Positions 22,115-34,451 of a stretch of DNA of 64,000 nucleotides are shown here, in pieces. Source of the stretch: Ganoderma boninense (lineage: Eukaryota; Basidiomycota; Agaricomycetes; Polyporales; Polyporaceae). The position numbers and the translations under genes were made by a program. Where the stretch lies: contig CM035304.1 of the NCBI GenBank assembly GCA_002900995.3, positions 3,357,612 to 3,421,611 on the forward strand, in the 5' to 3' direction. A model generated the notes under the pieces. That model was not told the DNA's origin and did no database searches. It saw only the letters and a list, made by a program, of their open reading frames with translations. Position 1 is the stretch's first letter; each line of letters begins with the position of its first letter.

Positions 22115-22574
22115 TGTCATGAACGGCACGCTCGGCGCCTACCCCAGCGTCTCTCTTTCCCTTTTTGGACTGTTTGCCTCCCGCGTCATCCTTATTGTCC
22201 TCCATTGTTTAGCAAACCCGTCCCTTGTTCTCGCAGTACAATAACTCCTGTTACCCATTGTTTCTGTCATCATTGTACTACATACTATTGTTCTTCCACT
22301 GGTTCCCGTGCCCATAGTTACCTATTGTCCCCGGTTCCCATTGTCCGTTACATGTATATAAGACCTGTACTTTGCTACCTGGAGACCTCAGTTTCAACTG
22401 CTTGTCTCCAGGTAAGCCTCGCTGTATTCTCGCTTGTTAGTTACTCACTAAATACATCTTGTCTCCAGCCTGACTGTTGAGCCCTGCTCCGCTCTCGCTG
22501 CACAAGTGCTCGTCGACGCCCTTGCTCGTCTCGTAAGCCTCCTCCCTGATCTTACTCGACAGCCAGTTGTAACA
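22115..22574 (+). repeat. Solo LTR of family C/D, plus orientation
   Basis: The 460-bp LTR begins TGTCATGAACGGC and ends GTTGTAACA. It contains GTATATAAGACCTG and two 'cttgtctccag' motifs. It is the most complete copy of the family in the window; the LTR of element D has lost about 117 bp in the middle. Flanking pentamers (GACGC, TTAGG) differ, so it is either old or produced by recombination between different elements. Confidence 0.88.
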
Positions 22575-24823
22575 TTAGGTCGAAACTTCTACACGAGCAC
22601 CAGCGTACTCCACACACATTCTTTCCTTCTCGTACGGTACGCACTTAGATCCTCTGTGTTGGCCTAGCGTAGTGCGCGCTCTAGTCACACCATCGGACGT
22701 GGTCTCGGCGCAACATGAGGCTTGCCACTCTCAGTGGTACAGTACGCGGAAAGCTCCTAACATGAGACCCCGGTACTGACAGAAGTGGTCCGCCTCACGG
22801 TGTGGGAGGCTAGAGAAAGGCGGCGAAACAAAGCCAAGGCAGAACACCCTTGGGCCCGTGTCCCTTGGGCTAAGACACAGCAATAGGCCGAGGAGGCTGA
22901 GCAGACAGTGTTGGATCGTGCACCTGCTAGTTTTATTCATGGGATAGGAAGCAAGCTACCTCCACTCCCCTCACTGTGGCTTGCAGTCAAAGGCCACACG
23001 CATTTCACAGCACCGCAGTCGAAGACCAGCACTGGAACACCACCGAACAACAGTGGTTTGTTTGCGACTGCCAACCCTGCCCACACCGCATCAGGAAAAA
23101 CTGTTTGGCGTTGGAGCGCCTTGAGGCACCACCACTTTCTGCAGGCACCTCCAGGCTCCTCAAGGTGCCTCAAGGTGTCCCAAGAGACTTGAGAGTCTTC
23201 ACAACATCTTGTGGCAGCTTAAGCAAGGATGGGATGCCGTTTCAATGATAATTGAAAATATTCCATGCATCACACACAGTGTACACTTCTCAGTACAGAA
23301 AAACTCAAATGACATATAACATTGGATACAGCTTGTGTACAAAGGTGATATAATGTCTGGACTTGTCTGTGCTACTAGCAAAATAATATACTTCATCCTG
23401 ACATTCCCAGTGCACACACGAGCAAAGCCTTGTCCAATAAGTAGGGTCCCACCATGCTGCGCGTAGATGTTCAGGTCCCCGCCCGCGCCTGCAGACATGT
23501 AACCACTGGCCAGTTGGGCATAGTTGGGGCTTGTGGGTGGCGGCATGGCCTGGGAGGTCTGGCGTGGTGACGGTCAAATGAGCCTCTGGGTCAGAATGCC
23601 GGGGTGGTGATTGAGGGGAGCACTGAGAGGCCTTTGACATGTGGTCTGGCTAGGAGTGCTAGCCTGAGGCGCACCAGACGAACTGCAACCGGAGAATTGT
23701 TACCGCGGGGTTGGTGGAGAATTGTTACTGCGGGGTTGGTGGAAAATTGTTACCACGGGGTTGGTTTATGGACGAGGACGAGCGACGGCACTTACGTGGG
23801 GGCCTGGGAAAGGAGATGTGCAATGAGGAAGGGGATGTGGATGGTGGCGCAGTGTCCCTCGTGTGGTGCTGCGGCCGAGGTCGTTGGAGTCAGGGAGAGG
23901 TCACAGATGGGGAAGTTATGGTGCTCAGCTTCGCGAGGGTCAATGCCGAGTATCGCGCAGCGCTTGGTCAGATGTGGGGAGTAGGGGAGAGCTTGTGCGG
24001 CTCAGTCAGGGTCGAGAGGAGTGGACGGCTGGTGTGAGTTGCAATGCACGAATGGGGCACGGCCAGAGAATGGTTACTGCGGGTTGGTTTATGGACAAGG
24101 ATGGAACAGTGCTTACCTGAGGTGCGCGACCGGTGCCAGCCCTCATTCCGTGGCGCAGACCTCCTCTTGACTGTAATATCCGGGTCATGACCGAATGCGC
24201 CGTGGTTCGGGAGAATGGGCAGGTTGAGTCCACAACTGCGCACCTGGGACGGACGAGACAGGTATACTGGTTGGGATCGGGTGGTGAAATGGGACGAGAT
24301 GGGTTGGGAGAGGAGTAGTGGGCTGGGGTGAGTTGGGAGGACAAGGCTTTTGGCGAACAAGCTTGCCATTCGGTCGAGCGCTGGCACGTTCGTGCCGGCG
24401 CCTGAGCATATCCAAATTTGGACATGGGTTTGGCAGGACATCGGGGTGCGGGGGACTGCAGCGCGATGAGGGGGGGAGGACAGCAATGCGGGAAAAAGTT
24501 GTAGTGGGTCCGGGCAGCGGGGGAATGATAGCAGGAAGAATGAAGGGGGGAAGTGCTTGATGCCACAAGGTGGTCAGTACGGCACCGGCGCAAAACCGGA
24601 TGTCCTCGAACAGAGACCTGCTGACTGCAGTCAGGGTAATGGGCCCTGTGCGGGCTCTTCATAAATGCAAAAAAAAGATTGAGTCGTGAGACTTACCTAT
24701 GTTGTCACATGCGTGCCGCCGATCCTGCTCTTGCCTTCCCAATCCCAGCCCAGCTCTTCGTCGCCATCCGTCCTCGAGGCCGGTGCAAGCATCGCGCATC
24801 TTCGGGTCGATCCGCCAGCTGCT
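22575..24823. other. Intergenic region, no gene recognised
   Basis: Several overlapping GC-rich open frames (for example 23604-23984 and 24006-24662 on opposite strands) look like shadows of base composition rather than genes. A GC-rich hairpin GCGCTGGCACG/CGTGCCGGCGC lies at 24378-24401. Confidence 0.5.
23691..23768. repeat. 26-bp minisatellite
   Basis: Three tandem copies of a unit like GAGAATTGTTACCGCGGGGT followed by TGGTGG, with single-base changes. A related single copy lies at about 24066. Confidence 0.85.
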
Positions 24824-27553
24824 GTTGTGGTATTGATACATCATTTTACGGTTATCTCCCAGGAGCGTTTTACATCATATTACGGTTAAATGCATGATGT
24901 ATCATAAGCCCCCGGGGCTTATGCCGGATTCTGCCCAATTAGGCAAGGCCTCCTCCGGGGCCTCCAGGGAGAGCCCCCATGCTTATCTAAGCCCTCCCGG
25001 GCCTGCTGTGGCTGTACTCTTTTGCTCCTCCCATCAATCCTTGCCTCCCGGGCCTGCTGTGGCTGTACCCTGTTGTTCCTGCCATCAATTCTGGCCCCCC
25101 AGGCCTGCTGTGGCTGTGTCCCCTTGCTTCTCCCATCAATCCTGCCTTCCGGGATGCCTCCTCCCATCAAATATCAACCTCCCGGCTTCTCTGGCCCAAT
25201 TAGGCAAGTGCCCAGTGCCTGGGAGGTGGGGGACCTTGTTCCCCTTGCTGTTAGGCCATTCCTGGGCCGTTTCCCTTCATTGTAGGTGCGTTCTGTTCGC
25301 ATTTTAAAGGCGAACAAAATGTATATACTCAGTTACTACATAGTGGCCCCTACCCAGACCCATAGTGCCCCCTTAGGATTGATCTAGGGGGCACTGTTTG
25401 GTGAATATCTCTTCCGTTTCTTGGCCGTTTTGGGCGCATGAGGGCTCTTTGGATTTGCATTTTCAATACGCACCTAACGAGCCCTCATTTGTCCAAATCC
25501 ATCCAGCGGTCGTCCCGGAGCAGATACCTTTTCCTCCTGGGGAGCAGGTATCTGTATCTCAGCAACCCCTGGACCGTTTGCCTTGCTGTTTGCACTCACC
25601 TGTACATCTGTTGTACTGCATTTCATACAATGTATTCACTTGTACATTGATAGTCAGCCCATCATGCAGGATGCCCATCAGTATGCAGCCTCTCCTACTT
25701 CGACGGCCCATATCTCCACAACGCATGGGCCGTTTTTTGTGCCCGTGGTACGCCTAGAAAGCCCTTGCTCATAGCTTTCTAACGAGCCCCTGAACGTCCC
25801 AAACGGACCACTGGTCGTCCCGGGAGGCCAACCCTCTCCTCCTACCTCTATCTTATACTCATCCATCTATATCTCAGGCAGTTTCCCACTGTTTCCCCTC
25901 ATCTCTTTTGCATCGTAGATGTGTATTTATCTGCTACCTGAATCCATGATCATATTTGTTATCAGGCCAGTGGATCTATTTGGGCTCCCTTATCAGTGTC
26001 CTCACAGTATACACCCTATGCCCCCCTTGGCCCACCATGGATAGGACATGTAATAGGTCGACTAAATAGAGCTAAATGAGGGCTATCCAATGCAACAAGA
26101 ATCATGCAAAACGGTTGAGAGGAAGCCAACTTATAGCTTGAACAGTTCCTGTTAGCTGATTTAAGACCCTGCCTTCCAGGTTAAGACACTTGCCCGGAGT
26201 GTCTTACTGTTATACAGTGGGTCTACTGGAGTTGAAAACATCATAGCTTGGCCAATACTTGACCGTTTTGCATGATTCTTGTTGCATTGGATAGCCCTCA
26301 TTTAGCTCTATTTAGTCGACCTATTACATGTCCTATCCATGGTGGGCCAAGGGGGGCATAGGGTGTATACTGTGAGGACACTGATAAGGGAGCCCAAATA
26401 GATCCACTGGCCTGATAACAAATATGATCATGGATTCAGGTAGCAGATAAATACACATCTACGATGCAAAAGAGATGAGGGGAAACAGTGGGAAACTGCC
26501 TGAGATATAGATGGATGAGTATAAGATAGAGGTAGGAGGAGAGGGTTGGCCTCCCGGGACGACCAGTGGTCCGTTTGGGACGTTCAGGGGCTCGTTAGAA
26601 AGCTATGAGCAAGGGCTTTCTAGGCGTACCACGGGCACAAAAAACGGCCCATGCGTTGTGGAGATATGGGCCGTCGAAGTAGGAGAGGCTGCATACTGAT
26701 GGGCATCCTGCATGATGGGCTGACTATCAATGTACAAGTGAATACATTGTATGAAATGCAGTACAACAGATGTACAGGTGAGTGCAAACAGCAAGGCAAA
26801 CGGTCCAGGGGTTGCTGAGATACAGATACCTGCTCCCCAGGAGGAAAAGGTATCTGCTCCGGGACGACCGCTGGATGGATTTGGACAAATGAGGGCTCGT
26901 TAGGTGCGTATTGAAAATGCAAATCCAAAGAGCCCTCATGCGCCCAAAACGGCCAAGAAACGGAAGAGATATTCACCAAACAGTGCCCCCTAGATCAATC
27001 CTAAGGGGGCACTATGGGTCTGGGTAGGGGCCACTATGTAGTAACTGAGTATATACATTTTGTTCGCCTTTAAAATGCGAACAGAACGCACCTACAATGA
27101 AGGGAAACGGCCCAGGAATGGCCTAACAGCAAGGGGAACAAGGTCCCCCACCTCCCAGGCACTGGGCACTTGCCTAATTGGGCCAGAGAAGCCGGGAGGT
27201 TGATATTTGATGGGAGGAGGCATCCCGGAAGGCAGGATTGATGGGAGAAGCAAGGGGACACAGCCACAGCAGGCCCGGGGGGCCAGAATTGATGGCAGGA
27301 ACAACAGGGTACAGCCACAGCAGGCCCGGGAGGCAAGGATTGATGGGAGGAGCAAAAGAGTACAGCCACAGCAGGCCCGGGAGGGCTTAGATAAGCATGG
27401 GGGCTCTCCCTGGAGGCCCCGGAGGAGGCCTTGCCTAATTGGGCAGAATCCGGCATAAGCCCCGGGGGCTTATGATACATCATGCATTTAACCATAATAT
27501 GATGTAAAACGCTCCTGGGAGATAACCGTAAAATGATGTATCAATACCACAAC
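24824..27553. mobile_element. Giant palindromic (foldback) element 2
   Basis: The element is 2730 bp. Arms 24824-26115 and 26262-27553 are each 1292 bp, reverse complements with only a few differences (for example near 25107 and 24884 on the left). The loop is 146 bp (26116-26261). The outer ends read GTTGTGGTATTGATACATC and its complement. GATCCGCC occurs just outside both ends (24809-24816 and 27561-27568), a possible target duplication that would put the true ends about 7 bp further out. Frames of 119-141 codons in the arms appear twice in mirror image; they are proline-rich repeats (units around GPAVAV) without a known domain. No transposase is seen. Confidence 0.9.
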
Positions 27554-27696
27554 ATATGGTGGATCCGCCAAAGTCGCAACAGACGTCGAATAAGCATGCA
27601 GGAGGAGGGCGAGATGGAGCAGGAATAGGGAGGGTTCGAGGTGAAGCGGAAGGATGGCTTTGAGGATGAGCGGGACAGAGCAGCAGATCTGATGGT

Positions 27697-27796
27697 GGTG
27701 GCGGGAGGAGACAAGTTGGTGCATTAGGCGCCGACGTGGTTGCTACGTAGCAACCACGTCGGCGCCTAATGCACCAACTTGTCTCCTCCTGCCACC
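27697..27796. repeat. 100-bp near-perfect palindrome
   Basis: It is centred between 27746 and 27747 (GCTACGTAGC). The inner 86 bp pair perfectly, and one mismatch (27703 against 27790) separates this from a further GGTGGC/GCCACC pair. There is effectively no loop. It lies 144 bp beyond the right end of palindromic element 2. Confidence 0.92.
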
Positions 27797-29359
27797 TCAT
27801 CATGGCGGCTCGCGTTTCGCTCTTGCTTGTCCTCATTGTGACCTCTTCAATGCCGATTCATCGACCGGGCATTCATTCGTTTCGTCTCCGCTCAGCTCTG
27901 TGCTTTCTGGCCTGACCGGAAGTAGAGCCGGGAGAAGCGTGTAGGTTTGGACGGTCTTTTCATTCGAAAACAAGGTACGTCCGTCATTCGCCCTATATCA
28001 GCTCCATCTTCTGCATTCTCGTGGCCCATAAAATGTCCTTGTTGAATAACGAGGTTCTTCCATTTTAGGCACTAGAAGGGCGCTGGCACGTCCGTGCCAG
28101 CGCCAGACCATTCGGCAAAAATTGCTGCCAAACAGGTGAGTATCGCGCAGTTTGAACCCCCCCCCCCCAATCCTTTCATGCTACCCTAGCCAGACACCTG
28201 TCCTCACCCTATCCTGCTCCCAACCGTCTCAGTCATCCTCCTAGACACTGTCCTCGCTGCCCCCCATTCCCCATCACAACACCCACATCCTCCTCTCGCA
28301 CCCCTTGTCTCTGATTTTTTCTCTTCCGGGCGACATACGCAGTTACGCGCACGAGGCTGGTGAGGAGCGCAGCTGAACAACAAAGAACATCTCAACACCG
28401 GATCGCGAAACGGTGAAAGGGGAGAGACGTGACCAGCGCTGGATGCAGAATCAGGTCGAGGGAGGCTGGGGGGGTCGAACGACAGAGCCCAGACTGAGTG
28501 GCACTGATTCCTCCGGTGAACCCGCGCAACAGTGAAGGTCGGTGAGTGGGCATCCGCCGCGAGATGGTTCTAGGTCATGGGCATACACCAGACCTCTCGA
28601 CAAATATGTCGGCAAAAATCTTGTACGGTGAGTCATTGCACTCATACCCTTCTCCCCATCCTGCCCCCCTTCATCATTGCACTATCTAAACCACAACTAC
28701 GTCAGTCCTGTCAGCATCAGGCAAAGTTTCGGCCCCCACTGTCCCCATGCTCTCTTTGTTCACTGCCCCCGGTCAGTCCGTGTTGTCATGCACCTCTGCC
28801 GTGTTGTCCAAGCAGACCTTTACCAGAACACCTCATCGTGAGTGTCATATTTCTGGCACTTCACCTTGTCCTCTTCCCTGCTGGCCATCCACACCGATAA
28901 TCTCCTCTACCCTTCTGCTCAGCATCATGTTGATCCATGGCTCACGCACCTCTGTTCCTAGATTATCTCTTGTGTAAACATGCACCTGTCTTTGGTGGCT
29001 GTGTCCATCTCCTCCCTTTTTCGTAGATCTATGTTATGTACTGTACATGTGTGACACCATGTAATGTTACTGTACGCTCTCTAATATAAAAACTGTTTTA
29101 AACACGTCTGCAACTTGGTACCTTGAAAGCATTGAGTGTATTGATGTGGTATTCAAGATCCTCAAGGTGCCTTGAGGGTGTCTTGAAGGTGTCTTGAAGG
29201 TGTCTTGAAGATTGATGTTTCAGGCGATGTGCCTTGAAGGCATCTCAAGACGCTTGGTAGCCTTGGCACCTTCAGTGCCTTCCAGCGCCTTTGTGTGCCT
29301 TCCAGCGCCTTTGTGTGCCTTCCAGCGCCCTCAAGAGGTCCCAAGGCTGAGCGGCTTTT
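27797..29359. other. Intergenic region with small repeats, no gene recognised
   Basis: It contains a 12-bp-stem hairpin GGCGCTGGCACG/CGTGCCAGCGCC at 28079-28104, a run of C near 28158-28170, 11-bp tandem repeats (AAGGTGTCTTG, about 29165-29212) and three 20-bp units (TGTGCCTTCCAGCGCCTTTG) at about 29275-29330. A short frame at 27800 opens with a hydrophobic, signal-like stretch, but it stops after about 37 codons and I do not call it. Confidence 0.55.
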
Positions 29360-30668
29360 TCCTGATGCACGACTTCACCTTTGACTGGACACCCACCCAG
29401 TGGGCTCCATTCCACCCCTTTATCCGGCCACACCCTAGCCAACAACAGGCAATCGTAGACCGACTCGCTCAGCCACCACCGGCCCCCTCCACAAGGCCCA
29501 CACGAGCAGCTGTTGCTGCTGCACAGAGTCGCCCCAGCACTTGACCCCCCAGCTGTGCCCCCAGTCATGTACCTAGTGGGACTGCCACCCCCAGTCGATC
29601 CACAGGTTTCCCCGCTCTTGACAAAACCATTGCACTCGTTACTGAACATCTTGGACAATGACGAAGCTCAAACGCCTCATCACCCATTGCGTCGACTTCT
29701 AAACTTCCAAAGGCAGAAGAGAAGCCTGAAGTAAAGAAGGAACCAAAGCTGAAAGCTACCAGTTCCAACACTCCGCAATCGTTGTCCTCATCCAACCCTC
29801 CTCCTGCACCCAATCCACCTCCCACACCCACCATGACCACTCCTGCACCCACACCAATGTTTGACACCTCCAAGCTCCTTTCCCAAATTGCCCTGCATGA
29901 ATACGATGGAAAGTCCCCCCAGGATGGCCTCCGCTTCGTGTCTGCAGCCCAGATCTACTTCAACACCCTCACAGCGGTGGCTGTCGGCACACCTAGTGAG
30001 GTCATATAGATGACCATCCTCAGTAGGCTCACGGAAGGAGCAGCAACCTGGGCTGGCCCCTACATCGTAACACTCACCAGTGGAACTAGCCCTTGGCAGA
30101 CTACAACAAGTTCAGCACAGCCTTCAAGGACCACTTCTGTGCAGCTGACGACAAGGAGGCTGCCATTGCTGAATTGGTCAAGCTTTGCAAGGCATACCGC
30201 AAGGTCGGCACTGTCCAGGAGTATACGGCGCAGTTTAATGCAATGGCAGCACGGACCGGCTTCAGTGACAAGGACAAACATGAACGCTACCGCTCTGGCC
30301 TGCCTCCCAGGCTCAAAGACGTCCTCGCCACCAGTGCCCACGACATCTCCGACCTCATCAAGATCCAGAAGGTGGCGCTGTCGCTCGACCAGGCCCTCGT
30401 CACCAGAGAGGAAGAACGGCCGAAGTCGTTTGGATGGAAGAAGAAGGGGGAGAAGGCAGCCGCTACCGGGAAGAAGCTGTTCCCCAAAAACTGTTACATC
30501 TGTGGCCAACTGGGACATCGTAAGTATGACTGTCCGTGGTTGAAGAGTCAGCAAGCCGCTTCTTCATCCACTGCGACCACGGAATTAGCGGCTCTTCAGG
30601 CCCAGCTCAAGGCAATGGAGGAGAAGATCGCGACCCTTACAACTGCTGAGAAGAAGGAGGGTTTCTGA
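29360..30668 (+). pseudogene. gag: Element D gag
   Basis: The readable parts are a proline/serine-rich N-terminal region, then LLSQIALHEYDGKSPQDGLR (29870-29930). A TAG at 30007-30009 splits EVI from MTILSRLTEGAATWAGPYI, and a frameshift falls at about 30085. The capsid part continues DYNKFSTAFKDHF...YTAQFNAMAARTG (30093-30260). A canonical CCHC zinc knuckle CYICGQLGHRKYDC (C-x2-C-x4-H-x4-C) is at 30493-30534. The TAG fits a CAG-to-TAG change. It ends at the TGA at about 30666. Confidence 0.85.
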
Positions 30669-30825
30669 TTAGAGCTGCACTGGCGCTGCGCGTGCCGGCT
30701 CTTGTAGTAATAGTTGATTTTCTGTACTAAGTTCCACGTTTGTATATGAGGTAAATCACAGTGGTCAACACTTTCATATACCGGTACGGTTAATTAGCAA
30801 GCAGCGACATAAGGACATTGTAGCA

Positions 30826-32900
30826 ATGGTAGATAGTGGAGCTACTACCAAGTTTTTACATAGATGGTTCGTAGAGAAGAACCAGGTTACGATGAGGAAG
30901 TTGGCAAGGCCAATTCCTCTGTACAACATAGATGGTACTGAGAACCATGATAGGACGATCACGGAGGTCGCTGTGTTGGATATGGCAATTGGAGACCACC
31001 AGGAGAAGGTGGTATTTATGGTGACAGACATAGGAGAAGAGGATGCGATCATTGGCCTGAACTGGCTGCACGAGCACAACCCTAAAGTAGATTGGGAGCG
31101 TGGCTCACTGCGCCTATCGAGATGTCCAAAGGCATGTCTGGCTCATCGGAAGGCATCCAAACCTGTTGAGACCAAAGTGTGTGATACAGAGGTACGGCTT
31201 ACGGCGCGCAATGGTTCTCGGCGGGTGCGGAAGGCAAAGATGATGGGTAGGATATGCACGGCCGTAATGGTCAAGGAGGAGGAAGAAGATAGGCCTCCAC
31301 CACCAGGTTTTCTGCCGGAATGGGATGGCACTGAGGAGTCTCTTCTCAATGCACTGGAAGATGGACGACAACTTTGAGGTACCCCTAAGATCTTTGTGTC
31401 GGCGAGCTACACGTACTCTCAACAGCTCGCTGAACAAGAGTACCAGAAGAAGGAAGTCCGTCCTGTTGAAGAGATCATACCTCCCCAGTACCACGAGTAT
31501 CTGCGTGTGTTCTCAAAAGAGGCGTCCGAACGTCTACCTGAGCATGGACCCTACAACCACGCTATAGAACTTGTACCAGATGCCAGGATGTTCCATTCCA
31601 AGGTGTACTCCCTGTCTCCCAGCAAGCAGGTCAAGCTTGACAAGTTCCTTAGTGAGAACTTGGCCAAAGGATATATTCAAGAGTCAAAGTCACCGATGTC
31701 GTCACCATTCTTCTTTGTTAAAAAGAAGGATGGCAGCCTACATCCCATACAGGACTACCAGCGACTGAACGACATCACTATTAAGAACCGATACCCACTG
31801 CCATTGGTGTCGGACTTGATAGATCGACTCAAGAGGGCCAAGTACTTCACAAAGCTTGACATCCGTTGGGGGTACAACAATGTGCGGATTAAGACCGGTG
31901 ATGAATGGAAGGCTGCCTTTGTTACCAATCACGGACTGTTCGAACCGAACATGATGTACTTCGGACTGGCTAACTCGCCCAGTACATTCTCTGCGCTCAT
32001 GAATGACATCTTCAAGGACCTCATCATACTCGGCAAAATCACTATCTACCTCGACGACATCCTCATATTCACCAACGACATCGAGGAACACTGCACACTG
32101 GTGCGTGAGGTCCTGAAGCGTCTGGCAGAGCACGACCTGTTCTGCAAGCCAGAGAAGTGCGAATTTGAACAGTCTAAGGTTGAGTACCTAGGTGTGCTCA
32201 TCTCGGAAAACTGTGTGGAGATGGACCCAGTGAAGGTCAGGGGTATTGCAGAATGGCCTGTCCCTCAGAACGCCTCAGACGTACGGAAGTTCCGCGGTTT
32301 CGCGAATTTCTACAGGCGGTTCATTAAGGACTTCAGCGCAGTATGCAAACCCCTTGACCGTCTCATGGGTAATGCTCCCTGGCAATGGGGTGCCGAAGAG
32401 CAATCAGCATTCGATGAGCTCAAACGTCATTTCACTGAAAGCCCTGTCCTGAGCATGTATGACCCAGACCGCAAGACCCGCATTGAAGTCGATGCATCCG
32501 GGTATGCTACTGGTGCAGTTCTGTCTCAGGAGGGGGAGGACGGCAAATGGCACCCTGTGGCTTTCCACTCGGAATCAATGAGCGATGCAGAACACAACTA
32601 CGAGATCTACGACAAAGAGATGCTCGCTATCATCCGTGCCCTGCAGGCCTGGTGCCACTACCTCGAGGGTCTTCCTAGTGTGTTCGAGATCCAGTCGGAC
32701 CACAAAAACCTTGAGTACTAGAAGGCTGCGCAAAACCTCACATGCAGGCAGCACGATGGGCTCTCTACCTGTCGCAGTTCGACTTTGTCATTGCACACAA
32801 GCCGGGCACCTCCAATGGTAGGGCAGACGCGCTGTCGCGCAGGCCTGATCACCAGAAGGATGATGCCGATGACAACCTAAACCGAGTCATGTTGCAACCC
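30826..32900 (+). pseudogene. pol: Element D protease, reverse transcriptase and RNase H
   Basis: The protease has the DSGA active site (MVDSGATTKFLHRWF, from 30826) and IIGLNWLHEHNPKVDW. The frame meets TGA at about 31375 and continues in the same frame into RT, with LDIRWGYNNVRI, the YLDDILIF catalytic box (about 32047) and FANFYRRFIKDFSA. RNase H has IEVDASGYATGAVLSQ and YEIYDKEMLAIIRALQ. The frame stops at TAG (32719-32721) after NLEY, where Trp is usual, and resumes in another frame ([31 protein letters not shown]). This is the replication core; it is not translatable as it stands. Confidence 0.9.
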
Positions 32901-32989
32901 GATCGCTTCCGAGTACTGGCAGCAAAGAGAGGGCACATGTTTGGTGGTACCAGAGAAGGCACTGCTCCACCGCATTCAAGAATGTGGAG

Positions 32990-34425
32990 AACGTGAGCAG
33001 GAGGTCGCAGAGGCACTCAGCAAGCTCGATAAGCTTGGGCCAGCACGTCTACAGAATGATTTGGTGGACTGGAACACAGAACAAGGCCTGCTACTCTACC
33101 GCGGCTGAGTTTATGTCTCCAAAGATGACGCGCTCCGAGCAGAGATAGTGCGCATTCACCACGACCTCCCGCCTGCTGGACACCCTGGCCAGGCAAAAAC
33201 GGTGGAGTTGGTTACACGGAACTACTGGTGGCGGGAATGGCAAAGTTCATTAAGGATTACGTTGAGACCTGCAACACTTGTCGCTGTGGCAAGACTTCAC
33301 ATACAAAGCCACACGGTCCTCTTCAACCCAATGAGATCCCGGACGGCCCAGGCCAAGTAGTTACCTGTGACTTCATCACTGGACTGCCGGAGGTGGATGG
33401 ATACAATGTGCTCCAGCTTATTGCTGATTGGCATGGAAAGATGATTCACCTTATTCCATGCACCAAGGAGATCGACACGGAAGGGACTGCAAACAACTTC
33501 ATTCGAGAATGGTTTCCGTCTACATGGACTCCCATGAAAGATCATCTCTGATCGGGGGCCCAGTTCTCTTGCAATTCTTAAAGGCCTTGACATAGAAAGT
33601 GCATTGTCCACAGCCTACCACCCGCAGACAGATGGGCAGTCTGAACGATGGAACCAGGAGATAGAGGCGTACCTGCGGATGTACTGCTCAAGGCGCTGCA
33701 ATGATTGGGTCAAGTGGCTGCCAACAGCAGAATACTGCTTTAACTCGTGCGTACATTCATCTACAGGGTACTCGCCATTTTACCTCATGTACAGCTACGA
33801 ACCTCAGTTCTATGTTCCGATGCTATCTACCACAGTGCCTACAGCAGATGAACGAAGAGAAGAGTTGCGGCAGGCAAGAGAGGATGTGGCCTCAGCCTTA
33901 ACCCTGGCGGCAGAGCAGATGAAGGAGTACTATGATCGCTATGTCTGCGCTGCTCCAGAGTTCAAGGAGGGTCAGAAGATATGGCTCGACACGAGGAACT
34001 TCTGTGTCCCAGGAGTCTCTCGGAAACTGGTGGATTGGTACGCTGGCCCGTACCCTGTCAAGCGCAAAGTGGGCAACTTGGCTTACGAGCTCAAGCTCCC
34101 CAAAGACATGGGACTCCACCCAGTGTTCCATGTGACGCTCCTGCACCTGCACAAAGAGAGCCAACTTCCCGGACGACACTCTCCTGAGCCCGCAGCTCTT
34201 GAAGTGGAAGGAGAGGAGGAGTATGAAGTGGAGGAAGTGTTGGAGTCGCGTCGGTATGGGCGGTGGAAGAAACTGCAGTATCTTGTTCATTGGAAGGGCT
34301 GGGGCCCTGAACATGATAGCTGGGAAGACGTGTCGGATCTAGCAAATGTGCCAAAAGTGCTGCAAAAGTTTCATTCAACACATCCCAATGCTCCTAGCCC
34401 CCTCAACAAGAAGACTCGATCGTGA
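32990..34425 (+). pseudogene. Element D integrase and chromodomain
   Basis: The zinc-binding part includes RIHHDLPPAGHPGQAKTVEL (33154-33213) and CNTCRCGK. The catalytic core includes VTCDFITGLPEVDGYNV (33362 on) and, after a frameshift near 33530-33560, STAYHPQTDGQSERWNQE (33607 on). A GPYPVKRKVGNLAYELKLP motif (GPY/F type) precedes the chromodomain YEVEEVLESRRYGRWKKLQ...HWKGWGPEHDSWEDV. The last reading frame (33604-34425) is intact to its TGA just before the polypurine tract. An in-frame TGA follows LLYRG at about 33106. Confidence 0.88.
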
Positions 34426-34451
34426 GGACACGATCCTTCAGAGGGGGGTAT

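Noticed and set aside
23604..24662. Overlapping GC-rich ORFs of 100-218 codons
   Set aside because: Long frames on both strands at once, no motif, minisatellite present; composition artefact.
24894..27495. Paired proline-rich ORFs of 119-141 codons
   Set aside because: Mirror copies in the two palindrome arms; the repeats reflect tandem DNA units rather than a recognisable protein.
27789..27912. Short secreted-peptide ORF opening with a hydrophobic stretch
   Set aside because: Only about 37 codons, overlapping the arm of the 100-bp palindrome; no supporting signal.
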